DNA of 55,617 nucleotides, taken from Rhizoclosmatium globosum. Taxonomy: Eukaryota > Chytridiomycota > Chytridiomycetes > Chytridiales > Chytriomycetaceae. The position numbers and the translations under genes are program-made. Location: assembly GCA_002104985.1 (NCBI GenBank), contig MCGO01000238.1, forward strand, positions 1-55,617. Reading direction: 5' to 3'. Below are positions 33,814 to 45,360 of the stretch, piece by piece. The notes under the pieces were generated by a model. It was not told where the DNA came from, searched no databases, and saw nothing but the letters and a program-made list of their open reading frames with translations. Position 1 is the first letter of the stretch. Every line of letters starts with the position of its first letter.

Positions 33814-33858
33814 GTTGGTTGTGCTGTTTTTGGATTTTTGAAAAATCGTTTTCCAACC

Positions 33859-34364
33859 ATGTCAACAGACGGTGCGCAGCGGTATCGCGAAGAGAAGAAA
33901 CTCAAGAAAGAAAAGGAAGGATATGAACTGCTCAGAATCAAGAAGCAATACCAGAAACTACTGAAGGAAGAAGGATACGATCCAACCAGCATCAACAGCC
34001 ATGAGTCTGACACCACAAGCAGCGAAAAGGTATACACCATAAGAAATCGGAAAGAAACTCACCGTTGTTTCAGGCTCCTCTGAACAAAACAAAGAACGGT
34101 GGTGTACAAAAGAAGGGAGTCAAGCCAATTGCCAAAAAGACTACACCCTTTCATAAACTGGAACAAAAACGAGCAGAGGAAGAACGCATAAAGAAAGAAC
34201 AGAAGGAGAAAGAATCCAAGGAAAAGGAAGAAAAGTATAAAGCTCGAGTGGAATACTTCAAGGAACGCAAGAAGACCAAGAACTACGTAACCCGCAAGAC
34301 CAAGAAAGGGCAGCCTATCCTTTCCAACCAAATTGATGTTATTTTAAACAAACTCAGAAAATAA
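33859..34364 (+). CDS. FYV7: rRNA-processing protein FYV7 family
   Basis: 153 aa from exons 33859-34029 and 34074-34364. It is highly charged and mostly helical, with long Lys/Glu coiled-coil character (KLEQKRAEEERIKKEQKEKE). It ends with the FYV7 signature KTKNYVTRKTKKGQPILSNQ followed by IDVILNKLRK. Fyv7 is a nucleolar factor of the small-subunit processome and acts in 18S rRNA maturation. The stop codon sits inside an AATAAA (34360-34365), so the poly(A) signal and stop overlap. The next gene begins only 26 bp later on the same strand. Confidence 0.85.
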
Positions 34365-34390
34365 AATAATAGTACTTTTTCAGAAAAACG

Positions 34391-35700
34391 ATGCCGCCTA
34401 AACAACGACCACCAAAGCCACAACGATACTGGGCCGGTCGTGGAGAGGAGATAGCGGAAGCTGATAGCGATTCGGGTGAAAGCGGGGACGAGACGGCGCC
34501 ATCAATGGCCAAGGCTGAGCCAGTGCTTGTCGCAACAAAGGGACAAGTTGCAAACGGAACTATCTACGACTACAATGCAACCGCAACAGCCGCGGCCTCG
34601 GATCGACGGCTGCGTCGTCTTCAAACCACGCAAAACGACAACGACAGTGATGAAAGTGACGACGCTGCAACATCGCGGCGACGTCGAGCCGCGCCAACTG
34701 CGTCTGATACGGCACCAGTCGCTGCACAGCATGCTCTCGATGCCACCGCAAATGACGATGACGATGCGGAAGATGAACGTCGTCGAGAGCGGCTTCGTAT
34801 GATTGCTCGTCGAAGAGCTGCCGAAGAAGATGCTGCAGAACTACTACCCGCGGACGATAATAATCCATCCGAACAATCTTCCGAATATGAAAGCGAGTCT
34901 GAAAGCGAATCTGAAGATGACTTCGCAAGTCGTAAAATGCTTAAACCAGTCTTTATCCCGAAATCTCATCGCGAGACTATTCATGAACGAGAGAGGTTGG
35001 AGAAAGAAGCGGAAGCAGCAGAGTTGAAGAGGCTTGCTGATTTGGAAGCCCGAAAAGTGGAATCGCACAATTTGGTGGAGGAAGAGCTGCGAAAAGAGAT
35101 TGCCGCTGCTACAGTAAATGATACCATTCCGGATGTAGATGACACAGATGGTCTCAATGAAGAGGAAGAGTATGAATTGTGGCGACTCAGGGAGCTTAAT
35201 AGAATCAAACGAGACCGCTTGGAGAGAGACAAGGAAGAGAAAGAGCTTGCTGATATTGAGCGACGACGAAATATGACTGACGCCGAAATTCAAGCTGAAA
35301 ACGAGAAATTGAATCCGAAGAAGGAGGAAAAGAAGCAGCTCAAGTTCATGCAAAAGTACTATCATAAAGGAGCTTTCTTCACAGACGAAGAGATTGTGGC
35401 GACTCGTGATTTCAATGAACCAACTTTGGAGGATAAGTTTGACAAAACTATTCTCCCTGCTGTTATGCAAGTCAAAAACTTTGGTAAATCTGGACAAACA
35501 AAGTGGACTCACTTGTCAAAAGAAGATACTTCGAACGTAAGTCGTCTCATTTTTAGCATATAATCCTAAGCTTCACAAAATAGCGAGATTCAGCATGGTT
35601 CCAGGACAGTGACGTCAATAAGCGCACTCTGGCCAAGATGGCAGGTATGAAGCAATCTTATGAAAAACCAACAGCAAGGAAAAAGTCCAAAATCGAATAA
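34391..35700 (+). CDS. MFAP1: Microfibrillar-associated protein 1 (MFAP1) family splicing factor
   Basis: Spliceosomal B-complex protein that bridges the Prp38/Snu23 module; nuclear. 420 aa from exons 34391-35536 and 35584-35700. The N-terminal half is low-complexity, Asp/Ser- and Arg-rich (ESESESESEDD). The MFAP1 domain follows, with KPVFIPKSHRETI, a long charged helix, and the family hallmark MQKYYHKGAFFTDEE ... RDFNEPTLEDKFDKTILPAV, MQVKNFGKSGQTKWTHL. Exon 2 supplies the DSAWFQD motif. U1-70K, a second splicing factor, lies at 6.3 kb. The 26-bp gap to FYV7 contains CTTTTTCAG, a possible splice acceptor. Confidence 0.93.
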
Positions 35701-35763
35701 ATAATAATGAATTGAATGAAGAAGAAAGCAGGAGGTTTTCTCAAAAAAACAGTTTTGGAACAA

Positions 35764-37307
35764 ATGGCTGATCAAGGTGGTCCATCGTCTGGTTCCTCCT
35801 CCACGGGTGCTCGAGTCTGGACAGACGATATCGACACAGCCCCTGCCGAGTCTTACTATGACATTCTCGGAGTCGGGAAGGATGCAGATGCGGATCAAAT
35901 CCGACGAGCATACCGAAAGGCTGCACTCAAGTGTCACCCGTAAGTTATTGAGTCAAGTTCTGTATCAGCTCATCTTGTTATTTCTTGAAGAGATAAGAAG
36001 GGAGACGACCCAGTGGCGGCGGAGCAGTTCCAGAAGCTATTGAAGGCATATGAGGTCTTATGTGAGTGTCCCACATCACTACTGATTACAAATCTAACAT
36101 CAAGGCAGCGGACGAAAAGAAACGACAAGTTTATGATAAATATGGAGCCAATGGTGTAGAAATGATGGACAAAATGCCGTTCTTGGATGTTGGAATGATC
36201 CTTGCTATGAAGTCATTATTCTGTGTCATCACCATCCTGTCTGCCATTCTGCTCCTCTTGCCCATCTTTATTTCTATGAAAGTAGATGGCAAGATTAGTT
36301 GGAGCTGGCCTGTTGTATTCATTCCATCCTTCTTGGTTTTGGGTGTCGTTCTTATTGTCGTTGCGACGGGCTCTACAGCAGACAAAGATGAAGATGAATC
36401 GGATAAACGTCAATCTCGCCAAGAAAGACTAATTGAAAAGGGCTACAATTTTGTATATGTCCTCGTTTTGACTGTATTTGACATCTTGTTACCTCTTAAG
36501 CTGGAGGGTATCCTTTCTTGTTCCTGGGCAGCCGTATTTATCCCTTGGTTTTTACTGGAAGTTTCGCACTTTGTGTCGTCGATTTTTGTTTTGGTTTCCA
36601 GAATTAAGGAAGGCGCTTATGTAACTCCGCCAACGTCGTTGGAGGAAGCCGAAGACCAGGAAACTGCAAAAAGACCTTTGACATCCGGCGAAATTGGAAT
36701 TCTCTTGTTCACAGAATTCAACTTTTATGTTCTGCGTGTTATTCAGGCGATATTGTTGGTAATCAAGGTAGACAATCCAGATACTATTTCGTGGGGGTAC
36801 GTGTCAGATGTTTTCTAGCTTCCAGATTCTAATTCATTGCTTTGCATTAGTGCAACATTTGTGCCCATTTACATTCTCATAGTCTCGAACCTCATTTCCC
36901 TGACACTCAGGTTCCTCTCTGGAGTATCTCAACTGGAAACGCCTCGTGAAAGGCGATCTGCCGCCATAGTTTTTGCTGTTGTTTTTGCAGCTATTGCCTC
37001 CATCTTCTCCGTCTTTACTTGGCTTTTAGTTCGAAGGGTTTCAGGCAATGACGGCTACCCACCTGCCGCAGTACTTCTCATTCCAGTATTTTTCGTATTT
37101 GCACTGCTCTTGTGCTGCTGTGGCTGCTTTTTGCCTTGTATGATGACTGTTGGCTTGCAAGGAGCGATGAACGAAATGGGAGCTCAAGAAGCTGGTGAAG
37201 CTGGCCAAACAGGAGAACGACGGGAGCGCCCACTTGTTCCTTTGGTGAAGCGTATCGCCGCGCCAAAAGCCGAACAGCAACAGAGCAAGACAACCCTCGT
37301 CAGCTAA
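35764..37307 (+). CDS. J-domain fused to TMEM185-like membrane protein
   Basis: 463 aa from exons 35764-35939, 35991-36061, 36109-36796 and 36851-37307. An upstream in-frame ATG at 35716 would add 16 basic residues. The N-terminal DnaJ domain ([20 protein letters not shown] ... KCHPDKKGDDP) carries an intact HPD motif; the first intron lies inside its proline codon. Behind it come about eight hydrophobic segments with the repeated [14 protein letters not shown] / [14 protein letters not shown] pattern of the Tmemb_185A family. The C-terminus is a cytosolic Gly/Glu/Arg-rich tail. An Hsp70 co-chaperone anchored in an internal membrane is the natural reading. Substrate and membrane are unknown. 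Confidence 0.85.
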
Positions 37308-37359
37308 TACCTTGTTCTTTCTTTCATGTCTTGAGTAAACCTTTTTTATTGCTTTTGAA

Positions 37360-37563
37360 TCACTGAATGAATAGCCGTGAAATCAGAACCGTTCCGTCAT
37401 TTTGAGTACAACCTTCCACACAGAACTTGCGACCGCAGTACTCATTGTCAATCATTTCGAGAACGTGGCGTATCGGAATTGGTTGTGGAAACTTAATGTC
37501 CACAGAGGAGTGGGTCCAATCCATATATGCAGGAAATTCTCTGGAAGGGCGATTTCGGTTCAT
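37360..37563 (-). CDS. Small hypothetical protein (67 aa)
   Basis: Single-exon ORF from ATG 37563 to a stop at 37360. It contains a WTHSSVDIKFPQPIPIRHVL segment and NEYCGRKFCVEGC with three cysteines. The composition is protein-like (balanced, no low complexity), and it fits exactly between the convergent J-domain gene (52-bp gap) and eEF3 (94-bp gap). I do not recognise a family; it could also be a terminal exon of something larger, although no upstream exon is evident. Confidence 0.5.
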   Translation of the reverse strand: MNRNRPSREFPAYMDWTHSSVDIKFPQPIPIRHVLEMIDNEYCGRKFCVEGCTQNDGTVLISRLFIQ

Positions 37564-37657
37564 TTTTTCTTGTGATTGGTGGCGAAAAGTTCGCAACAAA
37601 CAAACTCTTTATTGTAAGAATGGGAGAAAGAATTCCCTGCAAAAGCTAATACATAAA

Positions 37658-40600
37658 TTACTCTGAGTCGGTGTTCTTGGGCTTGTCGCCACCTTCAATA
37701 AGCCACTTCAAGTGTCTCTCACGTCTGCGAACCTCCTGAGCCTTCAACTCATTTCTTGTAAGCTTCTTCTTTCTTGGACGAATTTTGGCCTCAATTTTTC
37801 TCGCTTCTTCTTCATGATCTTCAAAGTTGGAAGCGGCCACTTCATTCTTTCCTTTGTGAGTTAGCTGACCAGCTTCGACGTGCCACAACTCTGGACAGAG
37901 AGCAGTCAAAAACTCGTCATTGTGTGAAATCATAACGACACCACCACCCCAATCTCTAATTGCAACAGCAAGACCACCGAGAGAGTCACGATCCAAATAG
38001 TTGGTAGGTTCATCAAAGACAAGCAAGTGAGGGTTTTGCCAAAGAGCTGCAGCAATAACGACCTTAACTTTTTGTCCTCCAGAGAGCCCTCCAATTTGGT
38101 TGTAGTCGGCAATATCTCCATCCAATCCAACATCTTCAAAGTGCTTGCGAATGACAGATGGAATCAGTTCACGGTAGCCAAGACCTTCACGAGCAGCTTC
38201 GTAATCATCGAACTCTTGAACAATTTTGTTGAATCCTTCTTCAACCAAACGCTCACGAGGTAACCAGGTGTTGAACTTGTGTTTGTAGCCAACCCACTTG
38301 ATTTCGTATTGGAAAGACTTCTTCAACTTTTGTCTTCCGATAATAACCTTAGAAAATTATATCAGTACAATAAAATAGGGGGAAACGTTCGTCAAACCTC
38401 AATTTGTCTCTTGGTGTCTCCAATATCCCAGTACTTGGCCATTTGCGCTTTCTCTTCCTCAGTCAGAATTCTGGTGACTTTGGAGTGAACTTCTCTGTCA
38501 TCTCCATTCTGATAACGCCATTGCAAGTATTTGTTTGGAGTCATATCAAGATGTTGTTCCAAGTGGTGGAAAGCATGCTGAGCTACGTAACCAACACGCA
38601 AGTTTGGGTGTTTCCACACAGTTCCAGACTGTGGCTGAACTTCACCCAAAAGGACTTTGATGAGTGTACTTTTACCCGCACCATTTTTCCCGATGATTCC
38701 GACACGAGATGAGAGACTGACTGAAACACTGACATCTTTCAAGGATGGCTTGCTGGCTCCAGGATATTGGAAGTTGACGTTGTTCATGTACAAAATTGAT
38801 TTTGTAGTACTCTTGACTCCAGTGAGAATAGTTGGTGGAGGGAAGGTAAATTTCACTTGAGATGCACTCAGAGTGTAGTAGGATTTTCCCTCAGGTCGAA
38901 CTTTGACAAATTCACTCAAGTTTCCTTTGTAATAGACAAGTTTTTTGCGTTCGTAGTGGATGATATGTGTACAAACGTTGTCCAAGAATCCAGAGTCATG
39001 GGAGACAATAAGGGACGTAATTCTTGTTTGACTGTTCAGGTAATCCTCCAACCACTTGATGTTTCCAACGTCCAAGTGATTGGTAGGCTCATCCAAGAGA
39101 AGAACGTCTGCATCCAAAAGCATAGCACGAGCAAGTTCCAACTTCATCTTCCAACCTCCTGAAAGGGATCCGACAGGATCTTGCTGCATCTGCTCGGTAA
39201 ATCCAACCTTGAACAGAGCATCGGCGATTTCATTGCGAGACTTATCCTTGAGCTTCACATCCGACGCAATAAATTCCACAATGGGAAGGGTGGCGTCCTC
39301 TCCTTGTAAAGCGTGCTCAACCATTACCGTACGAAGTTGATCGGCGCTTGGGAATCCATCAACTTTTCCCTGAGAAATTGCACGCATAAGGGTAGACTTT
39401 CCAGCACCGTTAGCACCACACAGTCCATAGCGCATACCACGCTTGAGAGTCAAGTTAGTGTGGTTCAGCAACATCATTCCACCGTAAGCCAAACTATCAC
39501 AAATATTAATCAATGATGAATAAAATCTAAACTCACCTAAAATCACAGTTGCAAACCTCCTCAATTCCATCATCTTCTTCCGCAGCATCTCCTTGTCTTC
39601 GCTTCTACTTACAATTGTTAGAATGTGACACAAAAAGCTGAACGACACTAACTCTGTCCAACGCTTGGTAGTAGCTCAAAATACTTTTCACTACAGGTTC
39701 AACATCTTTTCTTTCAATAAAGCCGGCCAGAATTGATGAACAAATGTCCAGTTCTTTCCATTCCTTGTAAGACATACGGTTTTCTTGAAGCATTTTGGAA
39801 GCCATTGGAGCAATAAAGTTCAATGCTTGCAAGAACAATGGATCGACGAAAACTCCAGTTGACTTGAAAATAGTCGATTCAAATGTTTTGAGAACGGATT
39901 GTGGCAAGAGCTCATCAGGAATCACTGTTTCAGTTTTGGAACCACCTCCAGCCTTGATCAATGTGTTCTTAGCAGCAGTAGCCAATGCACGGACTTCAGG
40001 GAAAGCAGCCATTTCAATAATCACTTCCAGCCCTGGCAAGAGCAGTGGCAAGAACTGTCCAGCCTCGACTGGATCTCTGCAAAGCTTACACAAGTTGTCG
40101 ATGATAACAACAGCTTGTCTTTGAACAACCATGCTACGTTCATTCAACGCTCTGACAAGAATAGGGACCAAAATGGCGAGGGCGGGGCCATTTACTTCGG
40201 CAACGAAGGTAGTAGCACTCAGCTTCTGTACACATTCAGTAATGTGATCTGGGTGAGCAATACAGTCAACCAAGATAGGGATTTTAGGTGTCAAATCTTG
40301 GTTTCCAACCACACTACAGATGGCTGTCATAGTTTGGAAAGCAGCCTCGGAGACTTCAGTACGAGTGTCATCGATACATTCGCTAACGACAGGAATGAGG
40401 GAGACCAAACTAGCTCCGATTTGTTCTGGGGCACGGGCGGCCAACTGCTTCAAAATGTTGAGGGCTGCAACTCTGGATTTGCAAGTTAATGATGAACTCA
40501 AGTCCTTGACAACTTCTTTATCCTTACCTGGTGTGCCATTTGCGGGCAGATGGAAGACCATGTTCGTAGAGGAAGGGGAGAAGGTGAGGCCCAACTGCTT

Positions 40601-41039
40601 CTGGGGAAGCGAGCTTAAACAAAGCTTCAGCAGCAGCAACCTAAAACCGATATAAGAATATCAACCACCATATAAAGCATTCACTCACGGCAGCATCACG
40701 AACAACATTTCCCTTATCGGCACATGCCTCGAAAATCAACGGACCATATCTGTTCAAAACCAACGGAACACATCCGTTTGCGTTGGCAGCCTTGAAAAGA
40801 GCACCAAATCCAAGCATGGCACCTTCTCTAGCAAGGCCGCTCTTCTTGTCTTTGGCAGCAGCCTCGAGGGAGTCCAGTACTCCGAAGTCGAGCAGGGCTC
40901 GTGGGCCCTCAACCGCCTTCTCGCCAAGAGTAAGGCGTGCGATCGCCTGAGCAGCGACGACAACTTCATCAGAGGTCTCGGCAGTGTAGAGCTCTTTCAA
41001 CAGGCCGTCAACAGTCTCCTTATTGAGCACTTCGGGCAT
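37658..41039 (-). CDS. YEF3: Translation elongation factor 3 (eEF3)
   Basis: Fungus-typical ribosome-bound ABC ATPase that promotes release of E-site tRNA and late translocation. 1045 aa from exons 41039-40689, 40640-40528, 40472-39653, 39604-39537, 39493-38398 and 38347-37658; the sum is exactly in frame. Order of domains: N-terminal HEAT repeats (to ~residue 310), four-helix region, ABC1 with Walker A GANGAGKST, signature LSGGWKMKLELARAM and Walker B VLLLDEPTNHLD, then ABC2 with GKNGAGKST. A chromodomain-like insertion (FQYEIKWVGYKHKFNTWLP) sits inside ABC2, before LSGGQKVKVVIAAALW and LLVFDEPTNYLD. A short basic tail ends it. All catalytic motifs are intact. Length matches yeast Yef3 (1044 aa). 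Confidence 0.98.
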
Positions 41040-41150
41040 TCTTGTTTTGGAGAAGGAAAACGTCAAGGAACAAAAAACAAAACGGGTTGTGCAAAATTTT
41101 TTGGCCCCCCAAAACACGTGTTTGTGTTTCCAATTTTATTGAGATTATGT

Positions 41151-42549
<1,399 letters not shown>

Positions 42550-42686
42550 TTGTTGTGTGTTTTTGATATGTTTGAATGGAAAAGGAAATGAGGGTTAATA
42601 AATAAGAAGTAATTAACGTTTAATTAGTCCACGTTGCAGAAGACACTGCGAACGAATCTCTTCAGACATAAATTGTAAAACTAAAA

Positions 42687-44072
42687 CTAAACTGATTGAG
42701 AACCTGATTCCTCTGCCTCCTCTGCATCTTCTGCATCCTCTGCCTCATCCTCATCTTCTTCAGACCCACCACTTTCGGATGGGAAAGGGCGCTTCAGGAC
42801 AGTTCTAACTGCATTCAAAACTTCTTCGTGAATTGCCTTCGAAGCTGCAACCACACCCTTGTTGCTTTTCAAAGTTCTACCCACGCTGAAATCCAATGGC
42901 TTTCCATCAATATCAGTTACAATACCACCAGCCTCTTGAACAATCAACATGCCCCCGGCATGATCCCAAATCTTCTCCTCGTAGGTGTCGCTGACTGGAA
43001 GACGGAGGTAAATACCAGCGTCACCACGAGCCACAACTCCATATTTGCACTGCGAATCCATACGAACGCTGTCTCCCGAAATATGAAGCATTTGAGCAAT
43101 TTGGGCGGATTCGGATTGCGAAGTGTGACCAGCTTCTACACTTTCACAGAAAACAGTTTCATTAGCGTTCTTGACATTCGTAGTCTTGATTTTGGTGAGA
43201 GTTTCAGAAGCAAATGAACGCTGGAAGGTATGAGAGTCAGAACCAAATCAAAGAAAAGTTCTGACACGTACAGTAAAAGCACCGTAACCTCTAGTAGCAA
43301 TAAAAAGACAACCACGTTCTCCCTCTGGTTTGGACAGATCGACAGGAAGATTTGGGCAACCAATAACTCCGAGCTCCACCTTTCCGTTGTTTACTAACGC
43401 AAGACATACGGCAAACTGCTCTCCTCTCAAGAATCCTTTCGTGCCATCAATTGGATCCAACGTCCAGAATCTGCCTTCAGCACCACCTGCATAGTTTCCG
43501 AGGTCAATGAACTTGGTCATCTATATTTTGACACGGGCAGTCAGTATATTTCCAAAGACTGACATTTATAGACCTGATCCGCAGTCATTGGGCTCTCCTG
43601 AACACTGTTGACAAGTTCCAGAACTCTGTCACGCATAGAGTGGTCGGCATGAAGGTCTTTAGAGTCCTCCTCACCGACGATAGGGTCTTCTGGAAAAGAG
43701 CTGCTAAGCAAGGCATTCACGATCGCTTGGGCACCAAAGTCGGCAACTGCATCAGAGGTGTGAATCAATTAGGTTGGCCAAAATCAAAAACAAACCAGTC
43801 ACAGGACTCTTGTCCTTCTTTGTCAATGTCTCTTCAGTTACGAGCGCCTTAAATACAGATTGACAGAGTTCAGAGGCTTTCAAAACAGCCTTGATCGCAA
43901 CTTTCATTTCGGCATCGAGATAAGGAACCTTTGGACGACGTCCCGGCTTTCTTCCGTCTGGGTTCACCTTTCTTGGCTTCTTTGGAGGTGGAGGAGGAGC
44001 GAATGGAATGTCCTCCGAGTCGGATGGATCATAGTACTTTGTCTCACTGGGTCTGGCTCTGCGAGGCGGCAT
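42687..44072 (-). CDS. 3'(2'),5'-bisphosphate nucleotidase, Hal2/Met22 type, with AT-hook-like N-extension (copy A)
   Basis: Hydrolyses PAP to AMP and PAPS to APS, clearing by-products of sulfate assimilation; Li+/Na+-sensitive in yeast. 410 aa from exons 44072-43796, 43746-43574, 43520-43272 and 43220-42687. Metal site: VGEEDS, LDPIDGTKGF and WDHAGGMLIVQEAGG are all intact. Unlike copy B, it carries ~55 extra N-terminal residues, Pro-rich then basic with DGRKPGRRPKVPYL, which resembles an AT-hook or nuclear signal, and an acidic C-terminal tail (EEDEDEAEDAEDAEE). It also has one intron (43747-43795, within SPVT/VADFG) absent from copy B. The catalytic parts are very similar to copy B. The stop of copy B lies 68 bp upstream of this ATG, so the pair is a tandem duplication. 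Confidence 0.92.
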
Positions 44073-44140
44073 CTTTCTCTTTTTTGCGTCCGAAAACCTT
44101 ATCAAATCAAATATGAAAGCAGGACGTTGCTTTTAATGGA

Positions 44141-45268
44141 TTATAACTGAGATTTGCCCAATACAATCCTTACTGCATCCAATACTTCAGCATGGATTTT
44201 TGGAGAAGAAGCCGCCACGATACCCTTATTGTTCTTGAGCGTTCTTCCAACACTGAAATCTAGTGGTTTTCCATCCACATCTGTAATGGCTCCGCCCGCT
44301 TCTTCGACAATGAGCATTCCTCCGGCGTGGTCCCAAATCTTTTCTTCGTACGTCTCGCTCACTGGAATACGCAAATAGATTCCCGCGTCTCCTCTAGAAA
44401 CGATTCCATACTTGCATTGAGAGTCCATTCTGATGCTTGGGCGCGTGATCCCCAGACGATGAGCCACTTGAGCGGCCTCACTTTGAGAGCTATGGCCCGC
44501 TTCCACACTTTCACAAAAGATTGTTTCACTAGTATTCTTGACGTCTGCGGTCTTGATTTTGGTGAGGACTTCGGAAGTGAAGGAACGCTATTCATCAGGA
44601 GTAAATTAGTTTCGCGTCAGAGTGGAAAGACGAGGGGAGACTACAAAAGCCTAACCTGGAACGCTCCTCCACCTCTAGTAGCAAAGAACAAAGACCCACG
44701 CTCACCCTCAGGTTTTGTAAGGTCAATTGGTAGATTTGGGCAACCCATCACCCCAAGCTCGACTTTTCCATTAACCACTAAAGAAAGACAAACTGCGAAT
44801 TGCTCTCCTCGCAGGAATCCTTTCGTGCCATCAATCGGATCTAAAGTCCAGAATCTGCCCATTGGACCACCAGCAAAGGAACCAAGATCAATGAACTTGG
44901 TCATCTGGCGTACGTAGTGTTGGATTTAAGCCATTAAAATGAAGGAGTAGGTTTCAAACACAGACCTCCTCGGCCGTCATTGGCTGATCATGGACACCGT
45001 TGACAAGATTGAGGACTCTGTTGCGCAATGATTCATCAGCATGCAAGTCCTTTGAATCTTCCTCGCCAACAATTGGATCGTTCGGAAAGTGTCTGTTGAG
45101 CAAGGCATTCACGATTGCCTGAGCGCCGTAGTCCGCAACGGTGACGGGACTCTTATCTTTCTTGATTACGGTCTCGGTTGAGACGAGGGCCTTGAACACG
45201 GACTGGCACAGACGCGAGGCAGCGAGAACAGCGTCGATGGCGACTTTGGTTTCGCGGGTGAGAGCCAT
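44141..45268 (-). CDS. MET22: 3'(2'),5'-bisphosphate nucleotidase, Hal2/Met22 type (copy B)
   Basis: 332 aa from exons 45268-44966, 44904-44656 and 44587-44141. This is the normal-length form without extensions: MALTRETKVAIDAVLAASRL, the VGEEDSKDLHAD metal loop, the LDPIDGTKGFLRG signature, and WDHAGGMLIVEEAGGAITDV close to the C-terminus. Two of its intron positions coincide with those of copy A, showing descent from one gene. Predicted role is PAP/PAPS phosphatase in the sulfur pathway, cytosolic; the yeast name is used by homology only. It shares a 92-bp divergent promoter with gamma-glutamyltransferase, an enzyme of glutathione (sulfur) turnover. Confidence 0.93.
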
Positions 45269-45360
45269 TTGATTTGAATTTGAATTTGAATTTGTTGTTT
45301 GTGTGTTAAACAGTGTTTGTGTTTGTGTTTGTGGCGCCTTTGTTTTCAACACCAACCAAA
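45269..45360. promoter_or_regulatory. 92-bp divergent promoter, nucleotidase B / gamma-glutamyltransferase
   Basis: A short head-to-head spacer with two simple repeats: (AATTTG)n near 45269-45294 and (GTGTTT)n near 45315-45333. No factor site was recognised. Shared control of two sulfur-related genes is possible but is inference. Confidence 0.4.
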
